A stretch of 64,000 bases of DNA from Dryobates pubescens (GCF_014839835.1 NC_071627.1:4279001-4343000); one strand, 5' to 3'. Counted from the first letter of the stretch, positions 43,201 through 53,564 are shown. Program-made: numbers and translations. Notes: generated by a model not told the origin, from the letters alone.

Positions 43201-46200
43201 CTCTCTTCCACCAGGGATGAAAGAGACCATGGAGGAGTTCAGCAGAGCCAACCCCACCCTGCTGCTACGTAGAGGGACCTGGAAGCTCCACATCCTGGTG
43301 CCTCTGAGCTGTGATATCATTGATGACCTGGAGAAGGCTGACAGCAACATCCAGTACCTGACAGACCTGAGTGAGACCATCCTGACCAAAGCTGGCATCA
43401 AGAACAGGGTCTACAAACACAGCCTCTATGCCATCAAGGATGAGGACAACAAGGTAGGCTGGGCTCAGCCTTTGGAGAGCATCAGCCTGAAGCTCTTCCT
43501 GGCCTCACATCCCAGCCCTGTCCCCTCTCATCACTGCAGATGGGGCAAGCTCAGCAGAGGTCCTCTGCTTTCTCCTGCTCTTCCTTATCCTCTCTCTCCT
43601 CCTCCTCTCCTCCTCTCCCTTTTCTCCCCCTCTCCCTTTTCTCCCCCTCTCCCTTTTCTCCCCCTCTCCCTTTTCTCCCCCTCTCCCTTTTCTCCCCCTC
43701 CCCCTTTTCTCCCCCTCCCCCTTTTCTCCCCCTCCCCCTTTTCTCCCCCTCCCCCTTTTCTCCCCCTCCCCCCTTTCTTCCCCTCCCCCCTTTCTTCCCC
43801 TCCCCCCTTTCTTCCCCTCCCCCTTTTCTCCCCCTCCCCCTTTTCTCCCCCTCTCCCTTTTCTCCCCCTCTCCCTTTTCTCCCCCCCTCCCTCTTTTCTC
43901 CCCCCTCCCCCTTTTCCTCCCTTTTCTCCTCTCCCTTCTCCTTTCTCCTCTTCCTTTTCCTCCCTTTTCTCCTCATCTCCTCTCCCTTCTCCTTTCTCCT
44001 CTTCCTTTTTCCCCTCCCCTCTTTCCTCCTCCTCTCCCTTCCCCTCTCCCTCCTGCTCCTCTCCATTAGCTCACTCAGACCTCCTCTTCCCTAGCAGAAA
44101 AGCCCCCAGGGAGCTGTGACTGGACACGTTCAAGGGGGTCTCCACAGGGAACCAAATCCCTGTAGAATCCTCCCCCTGGCAGTTGTAGCCTGAGAGCCCT
44201 GCCACAGGCAGGGGCCCCATGGGTGCAGGCACTGGCACAGGGCAGGGGCACACTGGGGCCACAAGCAGTGTCCCTCTCACCCTGCTCCAGCACATGGCAC
44301 TGGCACAGGGCAGGGGCACACTGGGGCCACAAGCAGTGTCCCTCTCACCCTGCTCCAGCACATGGCACTGGCACAGGGTAGGGGCTCACTGGGGCCACAA
44401 GCAGTGTCCCTCTCACCCTGCTCCAGCACATGGCACTGGCACAGGGCAGGGGCTCACTGGGGCCACAAGCAGTGTCCCTCTCACCCTGCTCCAGCACATG
44501 GCACTGGCACAGGGCAGGGGCACACTGGGGCCACAAGCAGTGTCCCGCTCACCCTGCTCCAGCACATGGCACTGGCACAGGGCAGGGGCTCACTGGGGCC
44601 ACAAGCAGTGTCCCTCTCACCCTGCTCCAGCACATGGCACTGGCACAGGGCAGGGGCACACTGGGGCCACAAGCAGTGTCCTGGTGCTCCAGTGCAGAGC
44701 ACCAGTGCAGGGCAGGCCGAGGGCTCTCAAGGGCTGTGCCCAGCAGCAGGGTGCCCTGGCAGCCCTTTGCTGCTGGGTCTGCCTTGCCCCACGACCTCTC
44801 CTTGCCCCCTGCAGCCCTGGCACTGTGTGGTGGAGTTTGCTGCCCCCCTGCAGTCTCTCTACGCCATGTCCCAGGACGACTGCGCCGCCTTCGGCCGGGA
44901 GGAGCGGCTGGAGCAGGCCAAGCTCTTCTACAGGACCTTGGAGGAGATCTTGAGGGGCTCCAAGGAGTGCAGGGGCACCTACAGGCTGATTGCCTACCAG
45001 GGTGAGTGGGGGCAGGGGTGCCTGGGGCGCTGGCTCTGCCCTCAAGCCCCTGCAGTGACCTCAGCCCTGCGCTGGTGCCCGGGAGGGGTCCCTGCAGGGG
45101 TGGGAGGCAGGGGCTGGCTCCTGACACGGGAGAGCTCCTCGCTGAGGGGCTCAGAGGAGCAGGGGCATGCTGCCAGAGCTGCTGGGCTGTTGAAGGCACC
45201 TGGGGCAAGCAGTGGAGCTTTCATCCTCGAGGGGCCATCCTCAGCAGCATCTGGGCAGGGAGGATGGGCCCTCGAGGGTTAAAGATAAAGGCGAGCTGCC
45301 AGGGGAAGGGGCAGCTCCCAGCCCAGCCCTGCTGCTGGTCCTGGGAGGCTGTGGAGTCCTCCCCAGCAGAGCAGTGTGCTGATGTGATGGGGAGTGAGGC
45401 CTTCCCTGCTTCCCATCTCCCTTCCCCTTTTTCCCATCTCCCTTCCCCTTTTTCCCATCTCCCTTCCCCTTTTTCCCATCTCCCTTCCCCTTTTTCCCAT
45501 CTCCCTTCCCCTTTTTCCCATCTCCCTTCCCCTTTTTCCCATCTCCCTTCCCTCTCCCTTCCCTTTTCCCATCTCCCTTCCCTCTCCCTTCCCCTTTTTC
45601 CCATCTCCCTTCCCTCTCCCTTCCCCTTTCCCATCTCCCTTCCCTCTCCCTTCCCCTTTTTCCCATCTCCCTTCCCTCTCCCTTCCCCTTTTTCCCATCT
45701 CCCTTCCCTTCCCCTTTCCCTTTTTCCCATCTCCCTTCCCATCTTCCTTTCCCTTCCCTTCCCATCTTCCTTTCCCTTCCCTTCCCTTCTTCCTTTCCCT
45801 TCCCTTCCCTTCTTCCTTTCCCTTCCCTTTCCCATCTTCCTTTCCCTTCTCTCTTCCCATCTTCCTTTCTTTTCCCTTCACCTCCACCAGAGCTGCAGGG
45901 CATGGAAGCAGCTTCTGCTTCTTGCAGAGATGAATCTTGGTGCCTTCAGAGGAAGCCCAGGTTCTGACAGGGAGAAGCACCCCAACCCAAGGAGGCAGCT
46001 CCCATCACAGCCAGCCAGCACGGGGCCCTGCGTTTGATTCCCCTCCCTGCACTCCCTGCTTTGGTTCTGGGGGGGCCATGGGAGCCCTCTCTGGGCTGCT
46101 GAAGAGGTCCTTTTGGGGGGCATCTCCCAGAGCCCCTGCTGCTGGCCAGCCCCTGCCTCAGGCCAGGCCGGTGAGGGTGGGGTCTGTCCTTCCCTTGCAG

Positions 46201-46427
46201 AGTCGGGAGAGGCAGAGCCTCACTTGCTGTCCAGGGAGCTGCTCTGGCACCTGCGGCAGCAGTGTCAGGAGGAGTACAGCCTCTGGGAGAGCACAGGGGC
46301 TGGCCCGGCCCCCGGCCCGGCCCCCGGCCCGGCCCCCAGCCCTGCCCCCAGCCTGGCCAGCACGGAGCTCAACCTGCAGATCAGCCGGGAGGACCTGCCG
46401 CTGCCCCTGCGCAGTGACTGCTTCTGA
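40279..46427 (+). CDS. STING1: STING1, stimulator of interferon genes (six coding exons)
   Basis: STING is an ER membrane receptor for cyclic dinucleotides made by cGAS; ligand binding drives TBK1 and IRF3 recruitment. Exons are 40279-40517, 41849-42029, 43024-43132, 43215-43453, 44815-45001 and 46201-46427; all borders are GT/AG, phases match, and the product is 393 aa (human 379). Residues 1-140 hold the transmembrane helices. The ligand domain starts near 150 with [14 protein letters not shown] (human Ser162/Tyr163/Tyr167 equivalents at 165/166/170). Arg241, Tyr243 and Glu263 match human Arg238, Tyr240 and Glu260. Lys235 replaces human Arg232, and Ala266 and Ser270 replace Thr263 and Thr267. 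One cysteine (92) stands where human has Cys88 and Cys91. The tail carries a pLxIS site (NLQIS, Ser380) and the TBK1-binding PLPLRSD (385-391). A Gly-Pro-Ala-Pro repeat lies between ligand domain and tail motifs. The ATG sits exactly at the acceptor, so a 5' UTR exon lies upstream. Confidence 0.97.
40810..41745. repeat. 57-60-bp minisatellite in STING1 intron 1
   Basis: About 16 units with core CCTGTCCTGGCTGGGGGCAC; the link between units is either CATGA (57 bp) or CCCAGGGG (60 bp). Units are nearly identical. Confidence 0.95.
42600..42905. repeat. G-rich tract in STING1 intron 2
   Basis: Irregular repeats of GGGACAGGGNGGGTTGGGG, about 22-34 bases each. Many runs of three or more G on the coding strand could form G-quadruplexes in DNA or pre-mRNA. 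Confidence 0.85.
43560..44065. repeat. Polypyrimidine tract in STING1 intron 4
   Basis: About 500 bases of almost pure C/T on the coding strand, largely CCCTTTTCTCCCCCTC units of 16-17 bp. It is a homopurine-homopyrimidine tract able to form triplex DNA. Confidence 0.95.
44225..44690. repeat. 68-bp minisatellite in STING1 intron 4
   Basis: About seven units of 68 bp starting CACTGGCACAGGGCAGGGGC, nearly identical, ending 125 bases before exon 5. Confidence 0.95.
45413..45885. repeat. Polypyrimidine tract in STING1 intron 5
   Basis: C/T-only sequence built on CCCATCTCCCTTCCCCTTTT, about 21 bp, grading into shorter CCTTTCCCTT units. Confidence 0.95.
46304..46362 (+). repeat. STING1: 12-bp coding repeat in STING1 exon 6
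   Basis: GGCCCGGCCCCC-type units encode [20 protein letters not shown] (residues 353-372), a linker between the ligand domain and the pLxIS/TBK1 motifs. Confidence 0.9.
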
Positions 46428-46597
46428 GCCCCCTGCGGCGCCGGGACCCTTCCTGCCCCCAGCCTCCCCCTGAGCCATCTCCAGGGCCCTGCACAGCCTC
46501 CTGTGCCTGGGGGCCGGTGGCAGGAGCTGATCCTGTGATGCTGTGACTCAGCCCCCTGACATCGTTCCCCCTGCTCTGGGCTGGTTGTGCTTCATCT

Positions 46598-46960
46598 GCT
46601 CTGATCATGGAACCCAGAACCGTGGAGTTCTGGAGGCTGGGAGAGACCTTTCAGATCACTGAGTCCAAGCCTTCCCCCAGCACTGCCAGGGCACCACCAA
46701 GCCATGGCCCTCAGCACCACAGCTGCACAGCTGTGAAGCCCCTGCAGGGATGGGGACTCCACCCCTGCCCTGGGCAGCCTGGGCCAGGCCCTGACAAGCC
46801 TCAAGGGGAAGAAATTGTTCCCCATGTCCAGCCTAAACCTGCCCTGGGGCAACTTGAGGCTATTTCCTCTTGTCCTGTCACTTCTTCCTTGGGAGAAGAG
46901 ACCAAAGATCCTCACTTTCCACCCACTGGCCATGAGGAGGTGGAAAAGGAGGTCAGGCCT
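46598..46960 (-). mobile_element. CR1 LINE 3' fragment after STING1
   Basis: Starts 170 bases after the STING1 stop, so it may lie in the 3' UTR; reverse CR1 with CCTTCCCCCAGCACTGCC. Confidence 0.8.
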
Positions 46961-47029
46961 GGGGGACTCTGACATTCAGTGGTCCCACAGCATGAGAGAC
47001 CTCCCTGCCTCTGCTCCCACCACTGACAG

Positions 47030-47800
47030 AATCACAGAGCTGGCAGGGCTGGAAGGGACCTCAAGGCTCAGCCAGTCCCAACCCCCTGCCATGGGCAGGG
47101 ACACCTCACACTGCAGCAGGTTGCTCACAGCCACCTCCAGCCTGGCTGCAAACACCTCCAGGCAGGAGGCTGCCACCACCTCCCTGGGCAACCTGTGCCA
47201 GGCTCTCACCACCCTCATGGGGAACAACTTCTTCCTCACATCCAATCTCAATCTCCCCACTTCTAGTTTGCTCCATCCCCCCCAGTCCTATCCCTCCCTG
47301 ACACCCTACAAAGTCCCTCCCCAGCTTTCTTGGAGCCCCCTGCAGATACTGGAAGGCCACAAGGTGGTCTCCTGGGAGCCTTCTCCTCTCCAGCCTACAC
47401 AACCCCAACTCTCTCAGGTTGTCTCCAGAGCAGAGCAGCTCTCAGCCTCTGCTCATCCTCCTGGCCCTTCCCTGGACACAGAATGACTCAGGTTGGGAGA
47501 GGCCTCAGAGCTCATCTGTTCCAACCTCCCAGCAGCTGACACCTCCCACCAGCCCAGGTTGCTCAAAGCCTCATCCAGCCTGGCCTTGAACACCCCCAGG
47601 CAGGAGGCATCCACAGCTTCCCTGGGCAGCATGTGTCTCACCACCCTGGTACTGAAGAACTTCTTCCTCAGCTCCAGTCTAACCCTGCTCTCCCTCCCCT
47701 TCAAACCATCCCCCCTTGGCCTGTCTCCACACACCCTCAGGAGGAGTCCCCCTCCAGCAGTACTCCACACTGAGAGCCACCTGCAGGGCCTGCTGCTGCC
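47030..47800 (-). mobile_element. Two CR1 LINE 3' fragments
   Basis: 47030-47460 and 47475-47800, both reverse. The first is the same subfamily as the copy in SLC35A4-MP intron 2. Confidence 0.8.
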
Positions 47801-48489
47801 CTTCATGGCCACATCCCTCCCAAGCACTCCCCAGAAGGGTTCCTCCAGCCCCAAAGGATGTGGCAGAGCCCCTGGGGCTCTGGGCAAGGGGCAGTGCTGG
47901 CACAACCTGCACCCTTCCCCTCACACTGTGCCCACGTGGGGAGGCTGCAGGGATGCCAGGCAGGGGTGCCAGGGAGCTCTGCAGGACAGCATTTGCTGGC
48001 CCTCAGAGGCTGGTGCCACTCTCCTGACCTGGAAGTGCACTCTGTGCCCAGACCTGCTGCCCCCAGCACGCCCTGCAGTAAAGCAGGATCAGCTTAGGCC
48101 TCTCTCCTCTAAAGCCACTCGGGAAACAGCTCCAGCTCCAGCCAGCCCTCCCCAGCTCTTCTTCCCAGGACAAAGCTGCTCTCCCCTGGCAGCTGCCCCT
48201 CAGCAGAGCAGCCCAGGTGACCCTCGGGGCTCCATCTCCCTTGCCCTGTGGCAGAAGGTGGCAGGAGGCAGCCCTGCCCAGCTCCAGCTGGCAGAGCAGC
48301 TCTGGCTGCAGGTCGCTGCCCCTGGGGCTGGCAGTGGAGCCCTCTCCAGCCCTCAGTAAAACCTTAATCTGCAGCCTAAGCTCTGGGCCCTGCAGCTGTG
48401 CCAGGGACACAAAGGCAGATGAGAGGGGTGTGGAGGGGGGAGGACACAGCAAAGGCCACCACAAACAGCAGCTCCTCCGGGCCTGCTGC
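47801..48489. other. Unique intergenic sequence
   Basis: Nothing recognised. Confidence 0.5.
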
Positions 48490-48690
48490 CCTGCAGGGCT
48501 GGGACAGGGCAGATGGAGACTGGACAGCAGGAAGCAATTCCTGGCAGTGAGGCTGGGGAGACACTGGCACAGGCTGCCCAGGGAGGCTGTGGCTGCCTCC
48601 TGCCTGGAGGTGTTCCAGGCCAGGCTGGATGAGGCCTTGAGCAGCCTGGGCTGGTGGGAAGTGTCCCTGCCCATGGCAGGAGACACCAAC
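48490..48690 (+). mobile_element. CR1 LINE 3' fragment
   Basis: ORF2 tail from GATGGAGACTGGACAGCAGG; the 3' end is missing. Confidence 0.8.
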
Positions 48691-49699
48691 CCCTGGGTGC
48701 ACCCCCTGGAGTGCTGCCCCCAGGGGCCTGACCCACCCCATGCTGGTGCCATGGGCACAGAGCAAACGCTGCAGGCACCTGCTGAGCTTCCAGGGAAGGG
48801 CACAGGGCTGAGCTCAGCCTCTGCACCTGCACTGAGAGCTGCCTGGCACAGGCTGGGAGCCCCGGGGCCGCTGTGGCACCAGGGCAAGCACAGAGCCACA
48901 GGGGCAGCCCAGGAACAGTCCTGATGCAGGGACAGCTCACAGCGGGACCCAGCATGGGGGACCCTGGCTCCTGGGGACCTCCTCCTCTCCCCACAGCTTC
49001 CTTCCCCTCACAGGGATGGGATGGGGTGGGAGGAATAGGATGTGGAGCTGAGCTGACCAAGCAGCCCTGCTGTGTGCCAGGCACACAGGCCTCAAGGAGC
49101 TAAACCCAAGCAAGAGGCAGCCACCAGCCCCAGCAGCAGCAGGGTGGCCTTGCTGAAGATGTGTCCCCCACAGCTTTACTGCTCCAGAGCCCAAGGAGCT
49201 CTTCTCTGTCCTCAGGTGGTGCCTGGGCACCACTGACCCTGGGCAGCTGAGCCAGGTGCTGGCTTTCTCCACCCTGCTGGCTGTGCTGCTGGGACCTCAG
49301 CTCTGCAGAGGCTGCTGGAGAGCATCTGGTGGTGGGGGTGGGTAGGGACTGATCCTGGAAACGGTGCTGAGCTGGTTCCTTTCTTCTGGCACTCCTGGGA
49401 ACTGCTATGTGCTGTGCCTTGAAGGCCTGTGTCAAGAGCACACCTTGGCTGCCATGGCTTCTTCTAATGGCAGAGCCACCCCCAGAGCTGGCTCACCATG
49501 AGTGTTCTCAGCTTCCTTTGTGCTCCCCACCCTGCCCCAAGAGCTGCAAACTCACCCTCACACTCTTGTGGTGGGAGCCCACCTGGCAGCCAAGCTCCAG
49601 CAGCCACTCACTCACTCACCTTCTCCCCACCCTGGGGGACGTGGGAGAGAACTGGAGGGGTAGAGGTGAGCAGAGTCCTGGGCTGAGATAAAAGCAGTT
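48691..49699. other. Unique intergenic sequence
   Basis: Nothing recognised. Confidence 0.5.
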
Positions 49700-50080
49700 T
49701 AGGCTGAGGAGGAGCAGCTGAGGGACCTGGGGGTGTTCAGTCTGCAGAAGAGGAGGCTGAGGGGAGACCTCCCTGAGAGAAGGCTGCAGTGAGGTGGTGG
49801 TTGGGATCCCAAGAAACAAGAGGACAAGAGGAAATGGCCTCAGGTTGCCCCAGGGCAGGTTTGGGTTGGACATGAAGAACAATTTCTTCCCCTTGAGGCT
49901 TGTCAGGGCCTGGCCCAGGCTGCCCAGGGCAGTGGTGGAGTCCCCATGTCTGCAGAGGTTTCAGAGCCGATGTGGTGCTGAGGGCCATGGTTTGGTGGTG
50001 CCCTGGCAGTGCTGGGGGAAGGGTTGGACTGGATGATCTGAAAGGTCTCTCCCAGCCACAACAACTCTGTGGTTTTATGA
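49700..50080 (+). mobile_element. CR1 LINE 3' fragment
   Basis: ORF2 tail ending GAAAGGTCTCTCCCAGCC. An A/T-rich tail with AATAAA at 50089 follows. Confidence 0.8.
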
Positions 50081-50224
50081 ATGGTTGAAATAAAAGTGAA
50101 TCAAACAAATTAGTAATAAAATAACAATAATGATACTAGCAACAATGGCCCACAGAGGAGTGACACACTGCAGCTGCCCACCAGCTGAAGCTTAGCCTGC
50201 TCCCTGCTAGAGAACCTGAAACTG

Positions 50225-51000
50225 CAATCACAGAGCCATGGATTGGGTTGGAAGGGACCTCAAGGCTCAGCCAGTGCCAACCCCCTGCCCTGGGCTGGGA
50301 CACCTCCCACCAGCCCAGGCTGCTCAGGGCCTCATCCAGCCTGGCCATGAACACCTGCAGGCAGGAGGCAGCCACAGCCTCCCTGGGCAGCCTGTGCCAG
50401 TGTCTCCCCAGCCTCACTGCCAACAATTTCTTCCTTACCTCCAGTCTCAGTCTCCCCTCTCCCAGCTCAAAGCCATTGTCCCTCTTCCTGGCACTCCCAG
50501 CCCTTGTCACAAGTCCCTCCCCAGCTCTCCTGGAGCCCTTCAGGTACTGGAAGGCTGCTCTGAGGTATCCCTGGAGCCTTCTCTTCTCCAGGCTAAACAG
50601 CCCCAATTCTCACAGCCTGTCTTTATAGGAGAGGTTCTCCAGCCTCTGATCATCTTCATGGCCTCCTCTGGCCCCTCTCCATCAGCTCCAGGTCTCTCTT
50701 GTGTTGAAGGTCTCACAGCTGGACCCAGCCCTGCAGGTGAGGTCTCACAGAGCAGAGGGGCAGGATCCTCTCTCTCCAGCTCTGGCCACACTGCTTTGGA
50801 TGCAGCCCAGGCTGCCCTTGGCCTTCTGTGCTGCCAGTGCCCATTGCTGGCTCCTGCCCAGCTTCTCCCCCACCAGCACCCAAGTCCTTCCTTGCAGGGC
50901 TGCATCATCTCCCAGCCTGGACTGATATCCAGGATTGCCCTGACCCAGGTGCAGCACTTTGCCCTTGGCCTTATTGACCCTCCTGAGGCTCTCCTCGGCT
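50225..51000 (-). mobile_element. CR1 LINE, long 3' fragment
   Basis: Reverse CR1 from GGGTTGGAAGGGACCTC; its far end meets the pentamer array upstream of SLC35A4. Confidence 0.85.
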
Positions 51001-51039
51001 CACTCCTCCAGCCTGCCCAGCACTCCTCCGCTGCCGCCC

Positions 51040-51648
51040 GTCCCGTCCCGTCCCGCCCCGCCCCGCCCCGTCCCGTCCCGCCCCGCCCCGCCCCGTCCCG
51101 TCCCGCCCCGCCGCGTCCCGTCCCGCCCCGTCGCGTCCCGTCGCGTCCCACCCCGTCCCGCCCCGTCGCGTCCCGTCCCGTCCCGTCCCGTCCCGCCCCG
51201 TCGCGTCCCGTCGCGTCCCGCCCCGTCGCGTCCCGTCGCGTCCCGTCCCGCCCCGTCCCGCCCCGCCGCGTCCCGTCCCGCCCCGTCGCGTCCCGTCGCG
51301 TCCCGTCCCGTCCCGTCGCGTCCCGTCCCGCCCCGTCCCGTCCCGTCCCGCCCCGCCGCGTCCCGTCCCGCCCCGTCGCGTCCCGTCGCGTCCCGTCCCG
51401 CCCCGCCGCGTCCCGTCCCGCCCCGTCCCGTCCCGTCCCGCCCCGCCGCGTCCCGTCCCGCCCCGTCGCGTCCCGTCCCGTCGCGTCCCGTCCCGCCCCG
51501 CCGCGTCCCGTCCCGCCCCGTCGCGTCGCGTCCCGTCCCGTCGCGTCCCGTCCCGTCGCGTCCCGTCGCGTCCCGTCCCGTCCCGCCCCGTCCCGTCCCG
51601 CCCCGCCCCGTCCCGTCCCGTCCCGTCCCGTCCCGTCCCGTCCCGCAG
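51040..51648. repeat. CCCGT-type pentamer array upstream of SLC35A4
   Basis: About 120 pentamers drawn from TCCCG, CCCCG, TCGCG and CCGCG, CpG in every unit. It ends about 260 bases before the microprotein start, next to the promoter. Long ORFs here are artefacts. Confidence 0.95.
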
Positions 51649-51769
51649 CCTTCTCAAGCGCAGCGCTCACGCAGCGCTCCCCGAGCCTGCCCTCGGCCCC
51701 TCCTTGTCTCCGCCCCCGGGGCGGGGCGGGGCCTCAGGGGGAGGTGCCAGCCTGCCGCGGGCCCCCGCC

Positions 51770-51917
51770 CCGCCTCAAGATGGCGCCGGGCGGGAGGGCG
51801 GCGGAGGACGCTCGGGCGGCGTCACGTGTCCGCCCGCGGCCCAATCGGCGACGTGTGGCGTCACGTGGTCCGCCCGCGATCCAATCGGCGGCGGCCGGCG
51901 CGCGCGCTAAGATGGCG
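51770..51917 (+). promoter_or_regulatory. SLC35A4 core promoter with duplicated E-box/CCAAT module and YY1-like sites
   Basis: A CpG-rich stretch holds TCACGTG at 51822-51828 and 51861-51867, and CCAAT at 51841-51845 and 51881-51885. The two E-box to CCAAT units are 39-40 bases apart and nearly identical, so the module is a tandem duplicate. AAGATGGCG (YY1-like) occurs at 51777 and again at 51909, where it includes the microprotein start codon. Factor names are inferred from motifs. Confidence 0.6.
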
Positions 51918-52908
51918 GACGATAAGGTGAGTGGGGCGCGGGTGGGCTGCGCGGGGACAGCGCCTGGGGAGCACCGGGGCCGGGCACGGCTCTGCCTCTG
52001 CCTCTGGGAGCTGGCCGCGGCTCCCGGGGCTCATCCCCGCGTCTCTGCCCCAGGACTCGCTGCCCAAGCTGAAGGACCTCGCCTTCCTGAAGGACCAGCT
52101 TGAGAGCCTACAGCGCAGGGTAGAGGACGAGGTGCACGCCGGCGTGGGGCAGGTAACGCGCGTCCCCCGGCCCCGGTGCTGGGGGCGGCCCAGGCTCCCC
52201 TCTTGAGGGGGCTTGTGAGAATCAGCCCTGTGCTGCCTTCGGGCCACGAGGATGATGAGAGGTCTGGAGTACCTCTCCTATGAGGACAGACAGAGTTGGG
52301 GCTGCTCAGGCTGGAGAGGAGAAGGCTCCGAGGAGACCTAATCGTGTCCTTCCAGTATCTACAGGGGGCTCCAAGAAAGCTGGGGAGGGACTTTGTAGGG
52401 TGTCAGGGAGGGATAGGACTGGGGCGAATGGAACAAAAGTAGAAGTGGGGAGATTGAGATTGGATGTGAGGAAGAAGTTCCCTATGAGGGTGGTGAGAGC
52501 CTGGCACAGGTTGCCCAGGGAGGTGGTGGCAGCCTCCTGCCTGGAGGTGTTTGCAGCCAGGCTGGAGGTGGCTGTGAGCAACCTGCTGCAGTGTGAGGTG
52601 TCCCTGCCCATGGCAGGGGGTTGGGACTGGCTGAGCCTTGAGGTCCCTTCCCACCCTGACAATTCTGTGACTCCCTGCCCGCTCGCCTCACCCTTGGCTC
52701 TTCTCCTCAGGATGGCTCTCTGCTGGCCTCCCCCTTCCTCAAAGGCTTCCTCGCAGGCTACGTGATTGCCAAGCTCCGCTTCTCAGCCGTGCTGGGCTTC
52801 GTGGCCGGCACCTGCACCGGCATCTACGCTGCGCAGAACTACGCCGTGCCCAACGTGGAGAGGACAGTCCGGGACTATATCAACTCCCTGAAGAAAGGTC
52901 GGGACTAG
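51912..52908 (+). CDS. SLC35A4: SLC35A4-MP, upstream-ORF microprotein of the SLC35A4 locus
   Basis: This is the first cistron of the SLC35A4 transcript, a 103-residue protein known in mammals as an inner mitochondrial membrane microprotein translated from the uORF. Exons are 51912-51926 (MADDK), 52054-52152 (DSLPKLKDLAFLKDQLESLQ onward) and 52711-52908, stop TAG. Splice sites are GTGAGT/CAG and GTAACG/CAG; phases match and the length equals the human protein exactly. The first half is charged and helical; the second half has a glycine-rich hydrophobic segment (FLAGYVIAKL then AVLGFVAGTCTGIYAAQNYA), consistent with one membrane span, and ends NSLKKGRD. The start context AAGATGG is strong. Intron 2 carries a CR1 insertion. 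The main SLC35A4 ORF starts 657 bases after this stop. Confidence 0.95.
52245..52675 (+). mobile_element. CR1 LINE 3' fragment in SLC35A4-MP intron 2
   Basis: Fills most of the 558-base intron and ends about 35 bases before the exon 3 acceptor. Confidence 0.85.
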
Positions 52909-53353
52909 CCGGGAGCCCCGTGCCGCACGGACTGTAGGGCTGCTGCTGCTCCTTAGCTAGCAGGCACTGAAGGCTCCCAGGGTGCTGAGAGGCACCGCCG
53001 CTGCTCTCCTCCGCTGGAAAGGGCTTCACACCGTGTCACTGCGGGTCTGGCAGCGGGGCATCTGCTGGAGCCCCCTGGCAGCAGGGATCGCTAACCCACG
53101 GCAGCTTGGAGGCGCCAGCAGCCAACGGTTTGCCAGCCGCCCCTCTCCCCTCACCTCGCTCCCCACGGCGCTGGGAGGACTGGAAGGCTGCCTGTCGCCG
53201 TGCTTGCCGCCCTTCCACTGAGGCTTTGCTCTAGGAACAGGCTTGGTGTGGCTCCCGGGGGGGCTGGCAGTGCTCATCCCGAAGGAAGGACGCCCCCCTG
53301 GCCTGCTGCCGCAGCAGAAGCGCAGCAGGCAGTGCCCTGCTTTACCCAGGCTC

Positions 53354-53359
53354 ATTAAA
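53354..53359 (+). terminator. Candidate ATTAAA poly(A) signal between the two SLC35A4 cistrons
   Basis: ATTAAA is followed by a T/G-rich stretch suited to a downstream element. It lies 446 bases after the microprotein stop and before the transporter ORF. Use would give a microprotein-only mRNA. Not proven. Confidence 0.35.
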
Positions 53360-53390
53360 TTCGTGGTCTTTGGTCTCTCTTTGACTGTTC

Positions 53391-53393
53391 TAG
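53391..53393 (+). promoter_or_regulatory. Candidate 3' splice site before the SLC35A4 ORF
   Basis: A pyrimidine-rich run ends in TTCTAG at 53393. Splicing from an upstream exon to this site would skip the microprotein's last exon and give a transporter mRNA with a short leader. Inference only. Confidence 0.25.
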
Positions 53394-53464
53394 GCTGCGA
53401 GGCTGCCTGCCTGGCTGCCTGACACGGACAGCACCTCCCCCTCGCTGCCTGCCACCTGAGAACC

Positions 53465-53550
53465 ACAGCAATGGGAGGGCTTGGAAGGGACCTCCAGAGA
53501 TCATCGTAGCCCAACGCCCCGTGCTGAGCAGGAGCGCCCGGGGCAGGTCA
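53465..53550 (-). mobile_element. CR1 3' end in the SLC35A4 leader
   Basis: GGGCTTGGAAGGGACCTCCA and following diverged CR1 bases run to within about 15-20 bases of the SLC35A4 ATG. Confidence 0.75.
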
Positions 53551-53564
53551 CCCAGGGGCACGCG

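Noticed and set aside
43551-44066. Arg/Lys/Glu-rich or Ser/Pro/Phe-rich frames
   Set aside because: Pure readings of the STING1 intron polypyrimidine tract.
50238-52103. 621-residue open frame upstream of SLC35A4
   Set aside because: It joins a reverse CR1, the pentamer array and the promoter; no protein-like content.
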